A stretch of DNA of 64,000 bases from positions 103,133 to 167,132 of the forward strand of contig WTGI01000087.1 of NCBI GenBank assembly GCA_011523635.1, in the 5' to 3' direction. The position numbers and the translations under genes were made by a program. The notes under the pieces are model-generated. The model was given only the letters and a program-made list of their open reading frames with translations, searched no databases and had not been told where the DNA came from. The DNA is from Acidimicrobiia bacterium (GTDB lineage Bacteria > Actinomycetota > Acidimicrobiia > Spongiisociales > Spongiisociaceae). Of this stretch, positions 18,840 to 30,000 are shown piece by piece (the stretch's first letter is position 1; every line of letters begins with the position of its first letter).

Positions 18840-20048
18840 TCAGACAGGGGCGTTGGAGCGCCTGACCCGGCTCCGTAACCGGGCGAAAAGTGCCGCCAGT
18901 TCGTCATCCGACGGCGCCAGACCGCCGGCATCGCCGCCACTGCCGCGGGCGGTACCGGGCGCCCTGCTGGGACCCGGCCCGGTTCCGGCCCAGGACGGCG
19001 CGGACGGTTCAGCGGAACGATCCGATCGTTCCCCGACCGCGGATTCTCCGTTCTCCGACTCGACACCGCCCTCTGATCCGGACCGGAGGCGAGCCACTTC
19101 TCGGGCCACCTCCACCGCATCCACCTCGACACGGGCCCGCGTAGCGGGGGTACCGACCAGGCGAACGCTCCGCGTCCCGTCGGCCCAGCCGAGACGGATG
19201 GCGGGCTCGCCGCCCGCCACACCCTCGTCATCGTCGCTGCTCGCAGGCTCCGCCGATTCGTCCTTCACCGGCGCCTCAGCCGGGGTCGAACCGGCAGGAA
19301 TCACCCGGATCGTGCCGTACACCTGTGGTGGAGGCGGCGGGCCCGACTCCTCGACCTGCCCGTTCTCCGCCGGAACCTGCACCACCAACCGCTTGGTCGG
19401 CGCGGTAGCCGACTCGGCGTCCTCGCCATCGGGAACCTGCTCACCGGCTTCCCCGTCGGCGTTTGCGTCCGGGCCGGCAACGCTGGCCAACTCGACCAGA
19501 CGGTCGTACTCCACTCTCGCCGTCTGCAGGACGTTCTCGGAGTCCCGGCGCGCCGCCGCCAGATTCCGTATCGCCCGGCGCTCCGCGTCATCGATGATCC
19601 GGAGGGCATCACGCTCCGCCTCAGCCCGTAGGTCGGCCACCTCGGAACTCGCCGCCTCCAGCATGTCCGTGGCCGCCTCCCAGGCAACCTGTCGCAGGGT
19701 GAAGGCTTCGTCCTCCGCCTCGGCCACGATCTCTCGGGCCTGCTGGTGAGCCGACTCCACGCTGTCCGATACATCGACCTCGGCTGTGCTACGGATGCGC
19801 TCGGCCGCCGATCGGGCCGATTCCAGTACCTCGTCGATCTCCCGCACGGCCGAGGCGATCACCCCGCTCAACTCCGGCTCGGGCACCCTTCCGCTCTCGT
19901 CGGGAATCCGAGCCCCCTGGGAGGAGAGCCGGGCAATACGCTGGTTGGCATCCTTGACGAATGCCCGCACCTCGAGAGGGTCATAGCCCAGGAGCGTCCG
20001 GCTGAATGCCAGCTCCTCGGCGTCCGCGATAGGCGTCTCTCTGTTCAT
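18840..20048 (-). CDS. DivIVA-domain coiled-coil protein
   Basis: 402 residues. The N-terminus holds a short DivIVA-type motif, FSRTLLGYDPLEVRAFVKD, at about 14-32. A long helix rich in Ala, Glu and Arg follows to about 200. The rest is low-complexity, Pro/Glu/Ser-rich, with a basic end SRVRRSNAPV. Family members mark membrane curvature at poles and septa. It sits between UPF0182 and the PDZ/Lon protease gene, 24 bases before the former. No enzymatic motif seen. Confidence 0.72.
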   Translation of the reverse strand: MNRETPIADAEELAFSRTLLGYDPLEVRAFVKDANQRIARLSSQGARIPDESGRVPEPELSGVIASAVREIDEVLESARSAAERIRSTAEVDVSDSVESAHQQAREIVAEAEDEAFTLRQVAWEAATDMLEAASSEVADLRAEAERDALRIIDDAERRAIRNLAAARRDSENVLQTARVEYDRLVELASVAGPDANADGEAGEQVPDGEDAESATAPTKRLVVQVPAENGQVEESGPPPPPQVYGTIRVIPAGSTPAEAPVKDESAEPASSDDDEGVAGGEPAIRLGWADGTRSVRLVGTPATRARVEVDAVEVAREVARLRSGSEGGVESENGESAVGERSDRSAEPSAPSWAGTGPGPSRAPGTARGSGGDAGGLAPSDDELAALFARLRSRVRRSNAPV

Positions 20049-20108
20049 ATGTGGATAACTCTACCCCGTGATCCGCATCTTGGGGATAAGTTCCTGCAAC
20101 AGATGGAG

Positions 20109-21191
20109 TCAGGCCGGTAGACCCCTGACGGCCTCAACCGCCTCCCCGATCGAGGAAATCGCCATGATCTCTACGCCGTCCCGCCCGGCCGCCACTGCGT
20201 CCGGGTAGTTCTCCTGCGGCACCAGGATGTACCGGGCCCCGGCGTTCTGGGCGGCGATGACCTTCTGGCGAACGCCTCCCACCGGCCCCACGTGCCCGTC
20301 GGACGAGATGGTGCCGGTACCGGCGATGATGTTGCCCCGCACCAGATCCTCTTCCGTCAGCAGGTCGATCAGGCCCAGCGCGTACATCATGCCCGCCGAC
20401 GGACCACCCCCGGAAGTGGCCCGATCGATGTCGATCTCGAAGGGAAGCTCCACGGGAGGCGTGTAGTCACCCAGGCCGACCCCCACCATCGGCCGGCCGG
20501 GCTTCTCCAGGTGCTCGGCCAGGATGACCTCCAGGTCGTAACGCTCCTCCTCCCTCAGGATGCTGAGCACCACGATGTCGCCCACCTCTCTCGAGCCGAT
20601 GGCGTCCGTGGCCTCCTCGAGGCTCTTGACCGGCGCGTGTTCCACCGCCACCACGACATCACCGTGCTCGAGGATCCCGGCCGCCGGCCCGTCCTCCAGC
20701 ACCGAGACGACCAGGACCCCGTCCTCGGCGCGCGTGACCGGGACCCCCAGGTACTCGAGCGCCGCCAGAATGGCGCTGTCCACGGATCTGTCCATCATCT
20801 GAAGGTTCCGCTCCCGATGTTCCTCCGGCGTGACACCCTCCGGGCGGATCAGATCTCGCGGTACCACGTCGACGCTCGGATCTAGCCAGCCCTCCACCAG
20901 GGCAAACGTGTTCACCTCCTGGAGGCTGACCGTCAACAGGTAGAGGTCCCCGTTCAGCGGATGGACGGAGGGACCGCCCTCGACGGTCACGAAGTCGACC
21001 ACCTCACCGATCGGTCCGGGCCACATGGCGTAATACGGGACCGTGACGAACCACAGGAGCCCGGCCACCACCGCCGAACAGACCAACCCGGCCGCTGCCG
21101 CCAGCGGCCAGACACGGCCCGTGGGCTGCCGGGAGTGCTCGCTGCCGGCAGAATCCTCACGACTCGGGGAAGCCTCGGGAAGGTCTTGCAT
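20109..21191 (-). CDS. YlbL-like membrane-anchored PDZ / Lon-type (S16) protease
   Basis: 360 residues: an N-terminal membrane anchor (AAAAGLVCSAVVAGLLWFV, about 30-49), a PDZ domain at about 150-230 (EDGPAAGILEHGDVVVAVEH), and a C-terminal Lon proteolytic domain. The Ser-Lys dyad is visible: Ser in TSGGPSAGMMYALGL and Lys in GGVRQKVIAAQNAGA. The AAA domain of true Lon is absent. Related YlbL proteins degrade envelope-associated targets. It lies next to the genes it accompanies in mycobacteria (UPF0182 on one side, the zinc metalloprotease close by on the other). Confidence 0.9.
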   Translation of the reverse strand: MQDLPEASPSREDSAGSEHSRQPTGRVWPLAAAAGLVCSAVVAGLLWFVTVPYYAMWPGPIGEVVDFVTVEGGPSVHPLNGDLYLLTVSLQEVNTFALVEGWLDPSVDVVPRDLIRPEGVTPEEHRERNLQMMDRSVDSAILAALEYLGVPVTRAEDGVLVVSVLEDGPAAGILEHGDVVVAVEHAPVKSLEEATDAIGSREVGDIVVLSILREEERYDLEVILAEHLEKPGRPMVGVGLGDYTPPVELPFEIDIDRATSGGGPSAGMMYALGLIDLLTEEDLVRGNIIAGTGTISSDGHVGPVGGVRQKVIAAQNAGARYILVPQENYPDAVAAGRDGVEIMAISSIGEAVEAVRGLPA

Positions 21192-21360
21192 AAGGCCTGA
21201 TCGAGATTACCCACCGCCCGTGCACACCGGATCATCGGCGCCCGGTAGCCTGTCACCCTGCCCCGGTCCTCCGAGGTGGCCGCCGGTCGTGGTCGGATGG
21301 CCATGAAACCCGTTAGAGCCGGATCGAGTCCAAAGCCCAGTCAACACCAAGGAGACCACC

Positions 21361-21948
21361 ATGAGCTACCAGCCGGAGGTGCTATCCGCCCGGATCATCC
21401 CGCTCGGGAATCTGGACGCGCGCGTTGCCACCGCCGTCCGCGTTGCGGCCTTTGCCCTGCTGACCGCGGCCTGTGCCCAGATCCGGATCCAGTTGGGTCT
21501 TACGCCCGTCCCGATCACGGGCCAGACGTTCGCCGTGCTCCTCAGCGGTGCGGTTCTCGGATCTCGGGAGGGGGCCGCCAGCCAGCTGCTGTACGTCGCT
21601 CTCGGGGCGATCGGGCTTCCCTTCTACGCCGGCGGGACAGGTGGCTGGGAAGTGACCACCGGGGCGACCGGCGGGTACCTGGTGGGGTTCATCGTGGCCG
21701 CCTACGTGACGGGTTACCTCGCCGAGCACCGCCACGATCGCCGCTTGGCCACCTCGGTCGGCACCTTCCTGACCGGCAACCTCATCATCTACGCCCTAGG
21801 CGTAGCCTGGCTCATGTACACGTTCTCCTGGGATCTCGTGGTCGGCGTCGAGAAGGGTATGGCCCCCTTCCTCATCGGCGACACCATCAAGATCCTGCTG
21901 GCCGCCGGCGCCACCCCCATCGCCTGGAAACTGGTGGGAAAGACCTAG
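21361..21948 (+). CDS. bioY: Biotin ECF-transporter S component BioY
   Basis: 195 residues with six hydrophobic segments and the BioY motif LGLTPVPITGQTFAVLL at about 44-60, plus GTGGWEVTTGATGGYLVGF. BioY captures biotin with or without an energy-coupling module; no ecfA or ecfT gene is nearby. AAGGAG lies eight bases before the ATG. Divergent from the PDZ protease. I see no riboswitch or obvious BirA/BioQ operator in the 169 bases upstream. Confidence 0.93.
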   Translation: MSYQPEVLSARIIPLGNLDARVATAVRVAAFALLTAACAQIRIQLGLTPVPITGQTFAVLLSGAVLGSREGAASQLLYVALGAIGLPFYAGGTGGWEVTTGATGGYLVGFIVAAYVTGYLAEHRHDRRLATSVGTFLTGNLIIYALGVAWLMYTFSWDLVVGVEKGMAPFLIGDTIKILLAAGATPIAWKLVGKT

Positions 21949-22018
21949 TTGCTAGTCTCTAGTTTGTAGTTGTTAGTTCATAGTAGAGATAGTGTAACTC
22001 AACTAGCAGCTAGCAACT
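21947..22018. repeat. CTAG-rich inverted repeat between bioY and moaE
   Basis: AGTTGCTAG at 21947-21955 pairs with CTAGCAACT at 22010-22018; the loop contains further TAGT/ACTA half-sites (AGTTTGTAGTTGTTAGTT). It overlaps the bioY stop codon and fills the gap to moaE, which converges. Same family as 9948-9976. Confidence 0.65.
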
Positions 22019-22035
22019 GGTGACGAGCAACCAGA

Positions 22036-22482
22036 CTACGAGCCCGGGGACCAGGCTTCTCCCTCCGGCCAGACTTCCTTCTTCCAGATGGGGGCGCGGG
22101 CCTTGAGCTCGTCGATCAGGTATCGGGCGGCTTCGAACGCTTCGGGGCGATGTGCGCAGGCGACGGCCACCGCCACCGAGGCCTCGGTCAGCTCCACCCG
22201 TCCGACGCGGTGCTCGACCACCACCGCGTTGATGGGCCAGCGAGCCGTGGCCTCTTCCACGATCTCCTCGATCCTGCCCACCACGTGGGCCTCGTAGGCC
22301 TCGTATTCCAGGTGGGTTATCCCCTGCCTGCCGGGGGAATGATCCCGCACGGTGCCCAGGAAGAGAGCGATTGCCCCGCTCGGCGGGCCGCTCACCTCGC
22401 TGACCAATGAGCGCGGATCGATGGGCCGGGCGGAGACCCGGACCCGGCATCGAGCCCGCTCCCGCTGCTGTGGAGATTCCAT
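22036..22482 (-). CDS. moaE: Molybdopterin synthase catalytic subunit MoaE
   Basis: Large subunit of molybdopterin synthase, which inserts sulfur into cyclic pyranopterin monophosphate. 148 residues: GAIALFLGTVRDHSPGR and LEYEAYEAH near the middle, then the active-site Lys region RAPIWKKEVWPEGEAW at the end. The partner MoaD is not in this window. ATG at 22482 lies 210 bases from the next gene, which is divergent. Confidence 0.95.
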   Translation of the reverse strand: MESPQQRERARCRVRVSARPIDPRSLVSEVSGPPSGAIALFLGTVRDHSPGRQGITHLEYEAYEAHVVGRIEEIVEEATARWPINAVVVEHRVGRVELTEASVAVAVACAHRPEAFEAARYLIDELKARAPIWKKEVWPEGEAWSPGS

Positions 22483-22692
22483 GCGTTGGAGTCTAGGAAG
22501 GTACTGAAGAACCTCCCGGTGGCGCTATACCCGGCAATACACCCCGGATCAGAGCCTGGCGGGCCAACCTATCCCATCTCCTCACATGGGCACTACGGAC
22601 CGGCCGTGGGCGATCGCAGACCGCGCCGAGTCAATTTTCCCGGCGGACTACGGTGGTGCATGCGCCGTGCCAACGTACAGGAGGCGCGCAAA

Positions 22693-23787
22693 ATGACGGA
22701 TCGCAACCTCCTCGACGAGCTCATGAAGCTGCTCAGCCGGCCGGGCCCGGTCAACTGGGCCTTGGCCGAGCAACTCGCCGGCCATGTCTCGGGGGAGCCC
22801 GAACCGATCGATCCCTGGATCGCCGACGAGTACCTGGAACTCGCCCGCCTGGCCCAGTTGCAGGTTCCCGCCGCCACCGGCCTGGCCACCGATCCGACAC
22901 TAGAACCGGTCCTGGTCGGGCGGAAGGAATGGGCCGGGCTCCACCTCCGATCCTTCCGATACCTGGTAGATCCCATGGCGGACCGTCTGGACGGGATGGG
23001 ACCCGGCCCGTTGGGCGGGCTGATGAAACCCCTCGGTCCGGTGCTGCTGGGCATGAGCGCGGGTGCGTTGGCAGGAACGTTGAGCACGCAGGCGCTCGGC
23101 TCGTTCGATACGGGACTGCCGGTCGCCGAGCCGGTCGGAATCACCTTCCACATCCCGAACATAGAAGGCTTCGCGACGGAACACAGCCTCGACCCCCGCC
23201 AGGTCAGGCTGTGGGTGGCATTCCACGAGTCCGTCCACGAGGCGCTGCTCGGCCGGCCTTGGGTACGACCCCATCTGATCGAACTGTTCGGATCGCTGGT
23301 GACTTCGATGGAACTCGACGCCGGCGCGCTCGGCATCTGGCAGGAGGCCCTCGCCGACCCTGCTCGGTTGGAGGAGGCATTCGGCCAACCGGGCGGGATG
23401 AACGCGCTGCTCGGAGGCGGGGTGGACGAGGAACTGTTGGAAGAGGCTCATGCCGCCATGACCATGGTGGAGGGGTACGGCGCCTATCTGGTCGAACAGG
23501 CCTCGACCGGGTTGCTTCCGGACCTGGCGGCCATCCGCGCCGCCATGACCGAACGTCTGGCCAACCGGCAGGACCGATCCGAATTCGCCGGAACCCCCCG
23601 GAGTGCCTCGTCGGCCGGAGTTCACGGCAGGGGCACCGAGTTCTGTGCCGAGGTGGGTGCGCGTTGGGGGCCGGAAGCGGTGCTGAGGATCTGGGAAGGC
23701 CCGGACAGAATGCCCTCCCCACGGGAACTCGACGACGTCACCGGCTGGGCGGCGAGGGTTCTGCTCGACGACCCCTTCACCGGTTGA
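22693..23787 (+). CDS. Zinc-dependent metalloprotease, F420-biosynthesis-associated family (DUF2342)
   Basis: 364 residues. A helical N-terminal half is followed by VAFHESVHEALLGR with the zinc-binding HExxH motif as HESVH at about 179-183. The end reads WEGPDRMPSPRELDDVTGW, typical of this actinobacterial family, often labelled coenzyme F420 biosynthesis-associated. Substrate unknown. ATG 22693 follows AGGAGG by eight bases, which settles it over earlier in-frame starts. Neighbouring the PDZ/Lon protease locus as in mycobacteria. Confidence 0.85.
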   Translation: MTDRNLLDELMKLLSRPGPVNWALAEQLAGHVSGEPEPIDPWIADEYLELARLAQLQVPAATGLATDPTLEPVLVGRKEWAGLHLRSFRYLVDPMADRLDGMGPGPLGGLMKPLGPVLLGMSAGALAGTLSTQALGSFDTGLPVAEPVGITFHIPNIEGFATEHSLDPRQVRLWVAFHESVHEALLGRPWVRPHLIELFGSLVTSMELDAGALGIWQEALADPARLEEAFGQPGGMNALLGGGVDEELLEEAHAAMTMVEGYGAYLVEQASTGLLPDLAAIRAAMTERLANRQDRSEFAGTPRSASSAGVHGRGTEFCAEVGARWGPEAVLRIWEGPDRMPSPRELDDVTGWAARVLLDDPFTG

Positions 23788-23841
23788 GAGCTTGAGCGTC
23801 CCCGATAGTATGGCCCGGATTCGACCGAAACGAGGAGTGAT

Positions 23842-24297
23842 ATGACCATCGAAATAGGACAGCCCGCACCGGCGTTCTCCTTACCGGACACCAACAACGA
23901 GCAGGTCACGCTGGAGTCCCTGCGCGGCAACAAGACCCTGCTGGTGTTCATCCCGTTCCCGTTCACCGAGGTGTGCACCGGCGAGCTCTGCGAGCTGCAG
24001 GAGAACCTGGGACAGCTGCAGGAACTCGGATCCAACGTGGTCGCCATCACCTGCGACACCCGGTTCGCCAACGAGGCGTGGGCCGAGCAGGAAGGGATCG
24101 AGTACCCGGTGCTGAGCGACTACTGGCCACACGGGGAAACTTCCAGTGCCTACGGCGTCTTCAACGACTCCATGGGCGCTGCGATGCGCTCCACCTTCGT
24201 GCTGAACGCTCATGGGACCGTGACCGACATAATCCGATCGGAAGAGATCCTGGTCGCCCGCCAGTTCGAGGACTACCTGACCGCCCTCTCGAACTGA
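23842..24297 (+). CDS. Peroxiredoxin (AhpE/BCP-like)
   Basis: Thiol peroxidase of 151 residues with the thioredoxin fold. GQPAPAFSLPDTNNEQV starts it; the peroxidatic Cys is in PFTEVCTGELCEL at about residue 46, with a second Cys five residues later. VLSDYWPHGETSSAYGVFN is the helix after the active site. The CTGELC pattern is typical of AhpE-like one-Cys enzymes of actinobacteria. SD-like GAGGAG precedes the ATG at 23842. Ends at a junction with tatA that holds an inverted repeat. Confidence 0.92.
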   Translation: MTIEIGQPAPAFSLPDTNNEQVTLESLRGNKTLLVFIPFPFTEVCTGELCELQENLGQLQELGSNVVAITCDTRFANEAWAEQEGIEYPVLSDYWPHGETSSAYGVFNDSMGAAMRSTFVLNAHGTVTDIIRSEEILVARQFEDYLTALSN

Positions 24298-24298
24298 T

Positions 24299-24415
24299 CC
24301 AGTGGTCAGCGGTCAGCGGTGAGGAGATGGCTTAACTCGGGAATGACCCGGACAGCGCATCAGGCCTAGATTCCACGGGCAGACCTGACTACCCCGGTCA
24401 CCCACTGACCACTGG
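24299..24415. repeat. GTGGTCAG-type inverted repeat between peroxiredoxin and tatA
   Basis: CCAGTGGTCAG at 24299-24309 matches in inverted order CTGACCACTGG at 24405-24415. GGTCAGCGGTCAGCGG tandem units follow the left arm. A related GTGGTC string is at 40561-40574. The spacer of 95 bases seems to hold no gene. May act as a terminator between convergent genes or be a small non-autonomous repeat. Confidence 0.5.
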
Positions 24416-24464
24416 ACACCGGACACTTCTCGGGCGCCGGTGGTCAGGATCAGGGGTTAGGTCA

Positions 24465-24686
24465 CTAGGTCTCGGTGCCGGAAGTGGTCGTGTTGGAGTC
24501 GGAGATCATCGTGGTGGGTGCTGCTTCGTCCTGCTCCTCGGTGCGGCCCTCTTCAACTCCCTTACGGAACTCTCGAGCCGAACTGCCCAGCGAACGCGCC
24601 AATTCCGGAAGCTTCCGGGCGCCGAACAGGAGCAGGATTACCACGAGAATAATGATGATCTCGCCACCTTGGATCTTGGGAATCAT
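24465..24686 (-). CDS. tatA: Sec-independent translocase protein TatA
   Basis: Pore-forming subunit of the twin-arginine transporter. 73 residues: one membrane helix (IIIILVVILLLFGARKLPEL, about 9-28) followed by the amphipathic helix with the conserved Phe-Gly hinge FGARKLPELARSLG and an acidic Thr-rich tail. ATG at 24686 has GGGAG upstream; the reading extending to 24836 is spurious. No tatB or tatC nearby. Confidence 0.93.
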   Translation of the reverse strand: MIPKIQGGEIIIILVVILLLFGARKLPELARSLGSSAREFRKGVEEGRTEEQDEAAPTTMISDSNTTTSGTET

Positions 24687-24792
24687 CCGTAGTCTCCCTT
24701 CCCTTGGACCCGATGATAACAGCGCAGCCCGGCCAACACGTTGAGCAACCCGGACGTCTGTGTTCAGGTGCCGGAGGTGGTGGCCGATGCTC

Positions 24793-26109
24793 CTACGACG
24801 GCCTCCACGCGTCCTGCACCCACGCGCTCCACGCATCCAAGGCGTCTCGAATGACGGCCTCGTCGAGACCGAGCGCAGTCGCGGCCAGCGGGATCAACTC
24901 GGCGGGGGGCGGATCCACTTCGTTGTCGATCTGGTACGCGGTCCGGTAGTCACGGTACCTGCGGTATACGTCCATCTGCTCATCTGTCGGAAGCGAAGAC
25001 CAGTCCTTCTCGATGGTCTCGTCGACGATCTGGTGGGTGGAGTAATCACCCTTGGTCGCCTCGCCGGCCCGCGCCCAGTCGCCGTGTGGTGCGTCGGTCC
25101 ACCGCCCGAGCGTGGCCGTGCCCTCGGGGAAGCGGACGAAGTGGATCACCAGGGCTTGGTACTCGCGGGAGAGCCTGTACTCGGTGGCCAGCCGCGTAGC
25201 CAGCCGCGCCAACTGGTCCTTGGTCGTGCCGTCCTCCACGGAGACGGTCATCCAGATCTGGACCGGGTCTGAGGAATCTCCGCCGCTATCGACGATGGCG
25301 TGGTCGACAACCGCCGGCAGGGTGGTCGTTGTCGTGGGCGGAACGGTCGTCGTGGTAGCACCGGCGGTGGTCGTGGTGGCCGGTGCGGAAGTCGTCGTGG
25401 CGGCGGCTGCGGTCGTGGTGGTCGTGGTGGTGGTCGCCACCGTGACGGTCGGAAGGTCGATGGCGCCACCCACGTCGATGATGTCGACGATGCGGCCCAC
25501 CGCTCCGCTGAAGCGCTCGAACGCGACGATGAAGTCCGAGAGGGCCGCCCGGCGCCTCTCTCCGGTATCGGGCGACCTCAACCCCGCCAGTGCTTCCACC
25601 GCGGCATCCGCCATCTCCCCGGACGCCACCCAAGCCGTCTGATGCTCCACCGGAAGGCCGAACTCTGTGGGCGGCTCCACCAGGCCGATAGCGTCACGCA
25701 ACTGGCGGGCCTGGTCCCTGATGCTCACCAGGGCCGCCTCCGTCTCGCCGAACGTGACGCCGGTCACCGACCGATTGTCCCAGTCGTTGTTGGCCGCTCG
25801 CATGTCCTGCGCCATCTGGCCGGTGGCGACGGCGATGTCCCGGATCTCTTCGAGATAGGCGAGGACGGTACGGCCGGGAAACTCCTCGTCCGGCATGCTG
25901 GTGGTCGTGGTCGGAGCGGTGGTGGCCACCTGCGTCCCTGCCGGGGCGGTGGTAGTGGTCAGCTCTACCGCCCGCGTCGTGTCGGGCGCCGTGGTCTCCG
26001 GAGGGACCACCTCGGGGTCATCGGAGCAGGCGACCAGCGCTACCAAGAAAGCGCAGAGAAGCCAAGGCACGCGGTTCCGGGAAAGGGAGGTCTTAGGGGA
26101 AGGAGTCAT
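24793..26109 (-). CDS. Thr-rich two-domain lipoprotein of unknown function
   Basis: 438 residues. Signal peptide with lipobox LVAC at the end of WLLCAFLVALVAC, then a Thr/Pro/Ala-rich disordered stretch. A helical domain (about 85-230) follows, then a second Thr-rich linker made of runs of Thr, then a C-terminal domain of about 160 residues with TEYRLSREYQALVIHFV and SIDNEV-like acidic patches. No catalytic motif recognised. Likely anchored in the membrane with the domains outside. Start ATG 26109 places the signal peptide correctly; a longer reading to 26226 does not. Downstream of whiB on the same strand. Confidence 0.8.
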   Translation of the reverse strand: MTPSPKTSLSRNRVPWLLCAFLVALVACSDDPEVVPPETTAPDTTRAVELTTTTAPAGTQVATTAPTTTTSMPDEEFPGRTVLAYLEEIRDIAVATGQMAQDMRAANNDWDNRSVTGVTFGETEAALVSIRDQARQLRDAIGLVEPPTEFGLPVEHQTAWVASGEMADAAVEALAGLRSPDTGERRRAALSDFIVAFERFSGAVGRIVDIIDVGGAIDLPTVTVATTTTTTTTAAAATTTSAPATTTTAGATTTTVPPTTTTTLPAVVDHAIVDSGGDSSDPVQIWMTVSVEDGTTKDQLARLATRLATEYRLSREYQALVIHFVRFPEGTATLGRWTDAPHGDWARAGEATKGDYSTHQIVDETIEKDWSSLPTDEQMDVYRRYRDYRTAYQIDNEVDPPPAELIPLAATALGLDEAVIRDALDAWSAWVQDAWRPS

Positions 26110-26149
26110 TCCCCTACTGTAACTGCGAGCCCGTGGAATTGGGAAATAT

Positions 26150-26431
26150 TCAGGATACGGCTCGCTGTAGAGCCTCCGCAGCCCGCTGCTTGCGGATCTT
26201 TCTCCGCTCCCGCTCCGACAGGCCACCCCAGATGCCGAACTTCTCGCCTCTGGTCACGGCATACTCGAGACAGTCGACCCGAACCTGGCACTCGGCGCAG
26301 ATCTGCTTGGCAGCCCGAGTAGATGCGCCACGGTCCGGGAAGAAGAGGTCGTGATGAGCCCCGAGGCAGTTGGCGTATTCCTTCCATCCAACCTGCTCGA
26401 CGGCTAGAGCGTCAATGAGTTCGCGCCGCAA
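26150..26431 (-). CDS. WhiB-family iron-sulfur transcription regulator
   Basis: 93 residues with four conserved cysteines: one in YANCLGAHHDLFF, then CAECQVRVDC (Cys-x2-Cys-x5-Cys), which bind a [4Fe-4S] cluster. The GIWGG turn and the basic ERERRKIRKQR segment follow. WhiB proteins are restricted to actinobacteria and their phages and bind sigma factor region 4. The start is uncertain: TTG at 26431 gives a normal length, but GGAGG abuts it with no spacing. Divergent from sdhC. Confidence 0.92.
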   Translation of the reverse strand: MRRELIDALAVEQVGWKEYANCLGAHHDLFFPDRGASTRAAKQICAECQVRVDCLEYAVTRGEKFGIWGGLSERERRKIRKQRAAEALQRAVS

Positions 26432-26442
26432 CCTCCACCTAC

Positions 26443-26473
26443 TTACACACGCGCAATTACGACAATGTAATAT
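26443..26473 (+). promoter_or_regulatory. Promoter-like elements and operator-like palindrome upstream of sdhC
   Basis: TTACAC at 26443-26448 and TAATAT at 26468-26473 are 19 bases apart, a possible promoter for sdhCAB. Between them is an inverted repeat, ATTAC at 26456-26460 and GTAAT at 26467-26471. The site lies in the 144-base gap between whiB and sdhC. A regulator cannot be named. Confidence 0.3.
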
Positions 26474-26575
26474 AGCTGCTGTCGGCAGCGGACGTCAAGC
26501 CCTGCCTGGCTCTTGGCGCCGGTGCGAGCGGGCGAACCGCACCTTGGAAAACCGGGGAGCCGGTAAGGTACCGCC

Positions 26576-27319
26576 ATGCTCAACCTGAGGCGAGCCGGAC
26601 GCGATCGGACCCGGCAGGCACCCTGGATCGTGTCCATCTACCGAACCGATGTCGGCAAGAAGTACGCCATGGCGATCAGCGGAGTGGTCCTGCTGCTGTT
26701 CGTGCTGGGGCACATGATCGGCAACCTCCACGTCTTCGAGGGCGCGCATGGGGGGACCTTCCGCATCGATGAGTACGGCGAGGGTCTGCGCGAGCTGGGC
26801 GAACCCCTGTTCCCCCGCACCTTGGTCCTGTGGGCGTTCTTACGGATCCCCCTGACCATCGCCTTCCTGATCCACGTCCACGCCGCGTTTGCCCTGACCC
26901 GTAGCAACCGGGCCGCCAGGGAAACCAAATACCAGTCACCGCGGGATTACCTGGCCGCTCGCTACGCCAGCCGGACCATGCGGTGGAGCGGGGTGATCGT
27001 GCTCCTCTTCCTGGCCTGGCATCTGGCGGACCTGACCATCGGCGTGGAGGCTGTCAACCCGGAGTTCGTCCGCGGAGCCGTCTACGACAACCTGGTCTCC
27101 AGCCTGAGCCGCTGGCCGGTGTGGATACTGTACGTAGCGGCTCAGGTAGCCCTGGCCTTCCACATCTGGCACGGCGCATGGAGCCTGTTCCAGAGCCTGG
27201 GCATCAACAATCCCCACTTCAACCGCTTCCGCCGGACCTTCGCCCACATTTTCGCCACGGTTGTGGTGGCCGGCTTCCTCTCCGTGCCGGTCGGCGTCGC
27301 CCTGGACATAGTTTCCTAG
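26576..27319 (+). CDS. sdhC: Succinate dehydrogenase cytochrome b subunit
   Basis: 247 residues, a single five-helix membrane anchor of the di-haem, menaquinone-linked type rather than separate SdhC and SdhD. Histidines that could bind the haems lie in the helices: [25 protein letters not shown] and FHIWHGAW. It is followed after one base by sdhA. The menaquinone type fits the menC-like gene in this window. Together the three genes encode complex II, oxidising succinate to fumarate. Confidence 0.93.
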   Translation: MLNLRRAGRDRTRQAPWIVSIYRTDVGKKYAMAISGVVLLLFVLGHMIGNLHVFEGAHGGTFRIDEYGEGLRELGEPLFPRTLVLWAFLRIPLTIAFLIHVHAAFALTRSNRAARETKYQSPRDYLAARYASRTMRWSGVIVLLFLAWHLADLTIGVEAVNPEFVRGAVYDNLVSSLSRWPVWILYVAAQVALAFHIWHGAWSLFQSLGINNPHFNRFRRTFAHIFATVVVAGFLSVPVGVALDIVS

Positions 27320-27320
27320 C

Positions 27321-29231
<1,911 letters not shown>

Positions 29232-29241
29232 GGGAGACGGG

Positions 29242-30000
29242 ATGCATCTGACGTTGCGGGTATGGCGACAGGACGGTCCGGAGGCGGAGGGCCGGTTCGA
29301 GACATACGAGGCCGCCGGCATCCACCAGGACATGTCGTTCCTGGAAATGCTCGATCTGGTCAACGAGCGGCTCCTGACCGCAGGTCGCGAACCGATCGCC
29401 TTCGACCACGACTGCAGGGAAGGCATCTGCGGATCTTGCGGCCTGATGATCGACGGCCGAGCACACGGACCCCAGGGAAGCACCGCCACCTGCCAGCTCC
29501 ACATGCGGGAGTTCTCGGACGGCGACACGATCGTGATCGAGCCCTGGCGGGCCACGTCCTTCCCGATCGTGCGCGACCTGGTGGTGGACCGGGGGGCGTT
29601 CGACCGGATCATCGAGGCCGGCGGCTACATCGGCGCCCCGACCGGATCGGCGCCAGAGGCCAACCTGACGCCGGTGCCGAAGGAGACATCCGACGCCGCC
29701 ATGGATGCGGCGGCCTGTATCGGATGCGGTGCCTGCGTGGCCGCCTGTCCCAACGGAGCGGGCCAACTCTTCACCGCCGCCAAGGTCGCCCACCTCAACC
29801 TGTTGCCGCAGGGCCAACCGGAGCGCTGGATGCGAGTCGAGCGCATGGTGGAGACCATGGAGGAGTACTTCGGCTCCTGCTCCAACCACGGCGAGTGCGA
29901 GCCTGCGTGTCCGAAGGGGATCTCCCTGGATAACATCGCCATGATGAACCGCGACTACCTGCTGTCCAAGATACGCAACCGGAAGCTGGGAGGGTACTGA
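29242..30000 (+). CDS. sdhB: Succinate dehydrogenase iron-sulfur subunit
   Basis: 252 residues carrying the three cluster motifs: [10 protein letters not shown] for [2Fe-2S], [14 protein letters not shown] for [4Fe-4S], and [14 protein letters not shown] for [3Fe-4S]. It relays electrons from SdhA to the membrane anchor. GGGGAGACGGG lies before the ATG. The stop codon lies within an inverted repeat (29997-30081), possibly a terminator for the operon. Confidence 0.96.
   Translation: MHLTLRVWRQDGPEAEGRFETYEAAGIHQDMSFLEMLDLVNERLLTAGREPIAFDHDCREGICGSCGLMIDGRAHGPQGSTATCQLHMREFSDGDTIVIEPWRATSFPIVRDLVVDRGAFDRIIEAGGYIGAPTGSAPEANLTPVPKETSDAAMDAAACIGCGACVAACPNGAGQLFTAAKVAHLNLLPQGQPERWMRVERMVETMEEYFGSCSNHGECEPACPKGISLDNIAMMNRDYLLSKIRNRKLGGY

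Noticed and set aside
21192..21360. Riboswitch or biotin operator upstream of bioY
   Set aside because: No conserved element recognised; only a normal ribosome binding site is visible.
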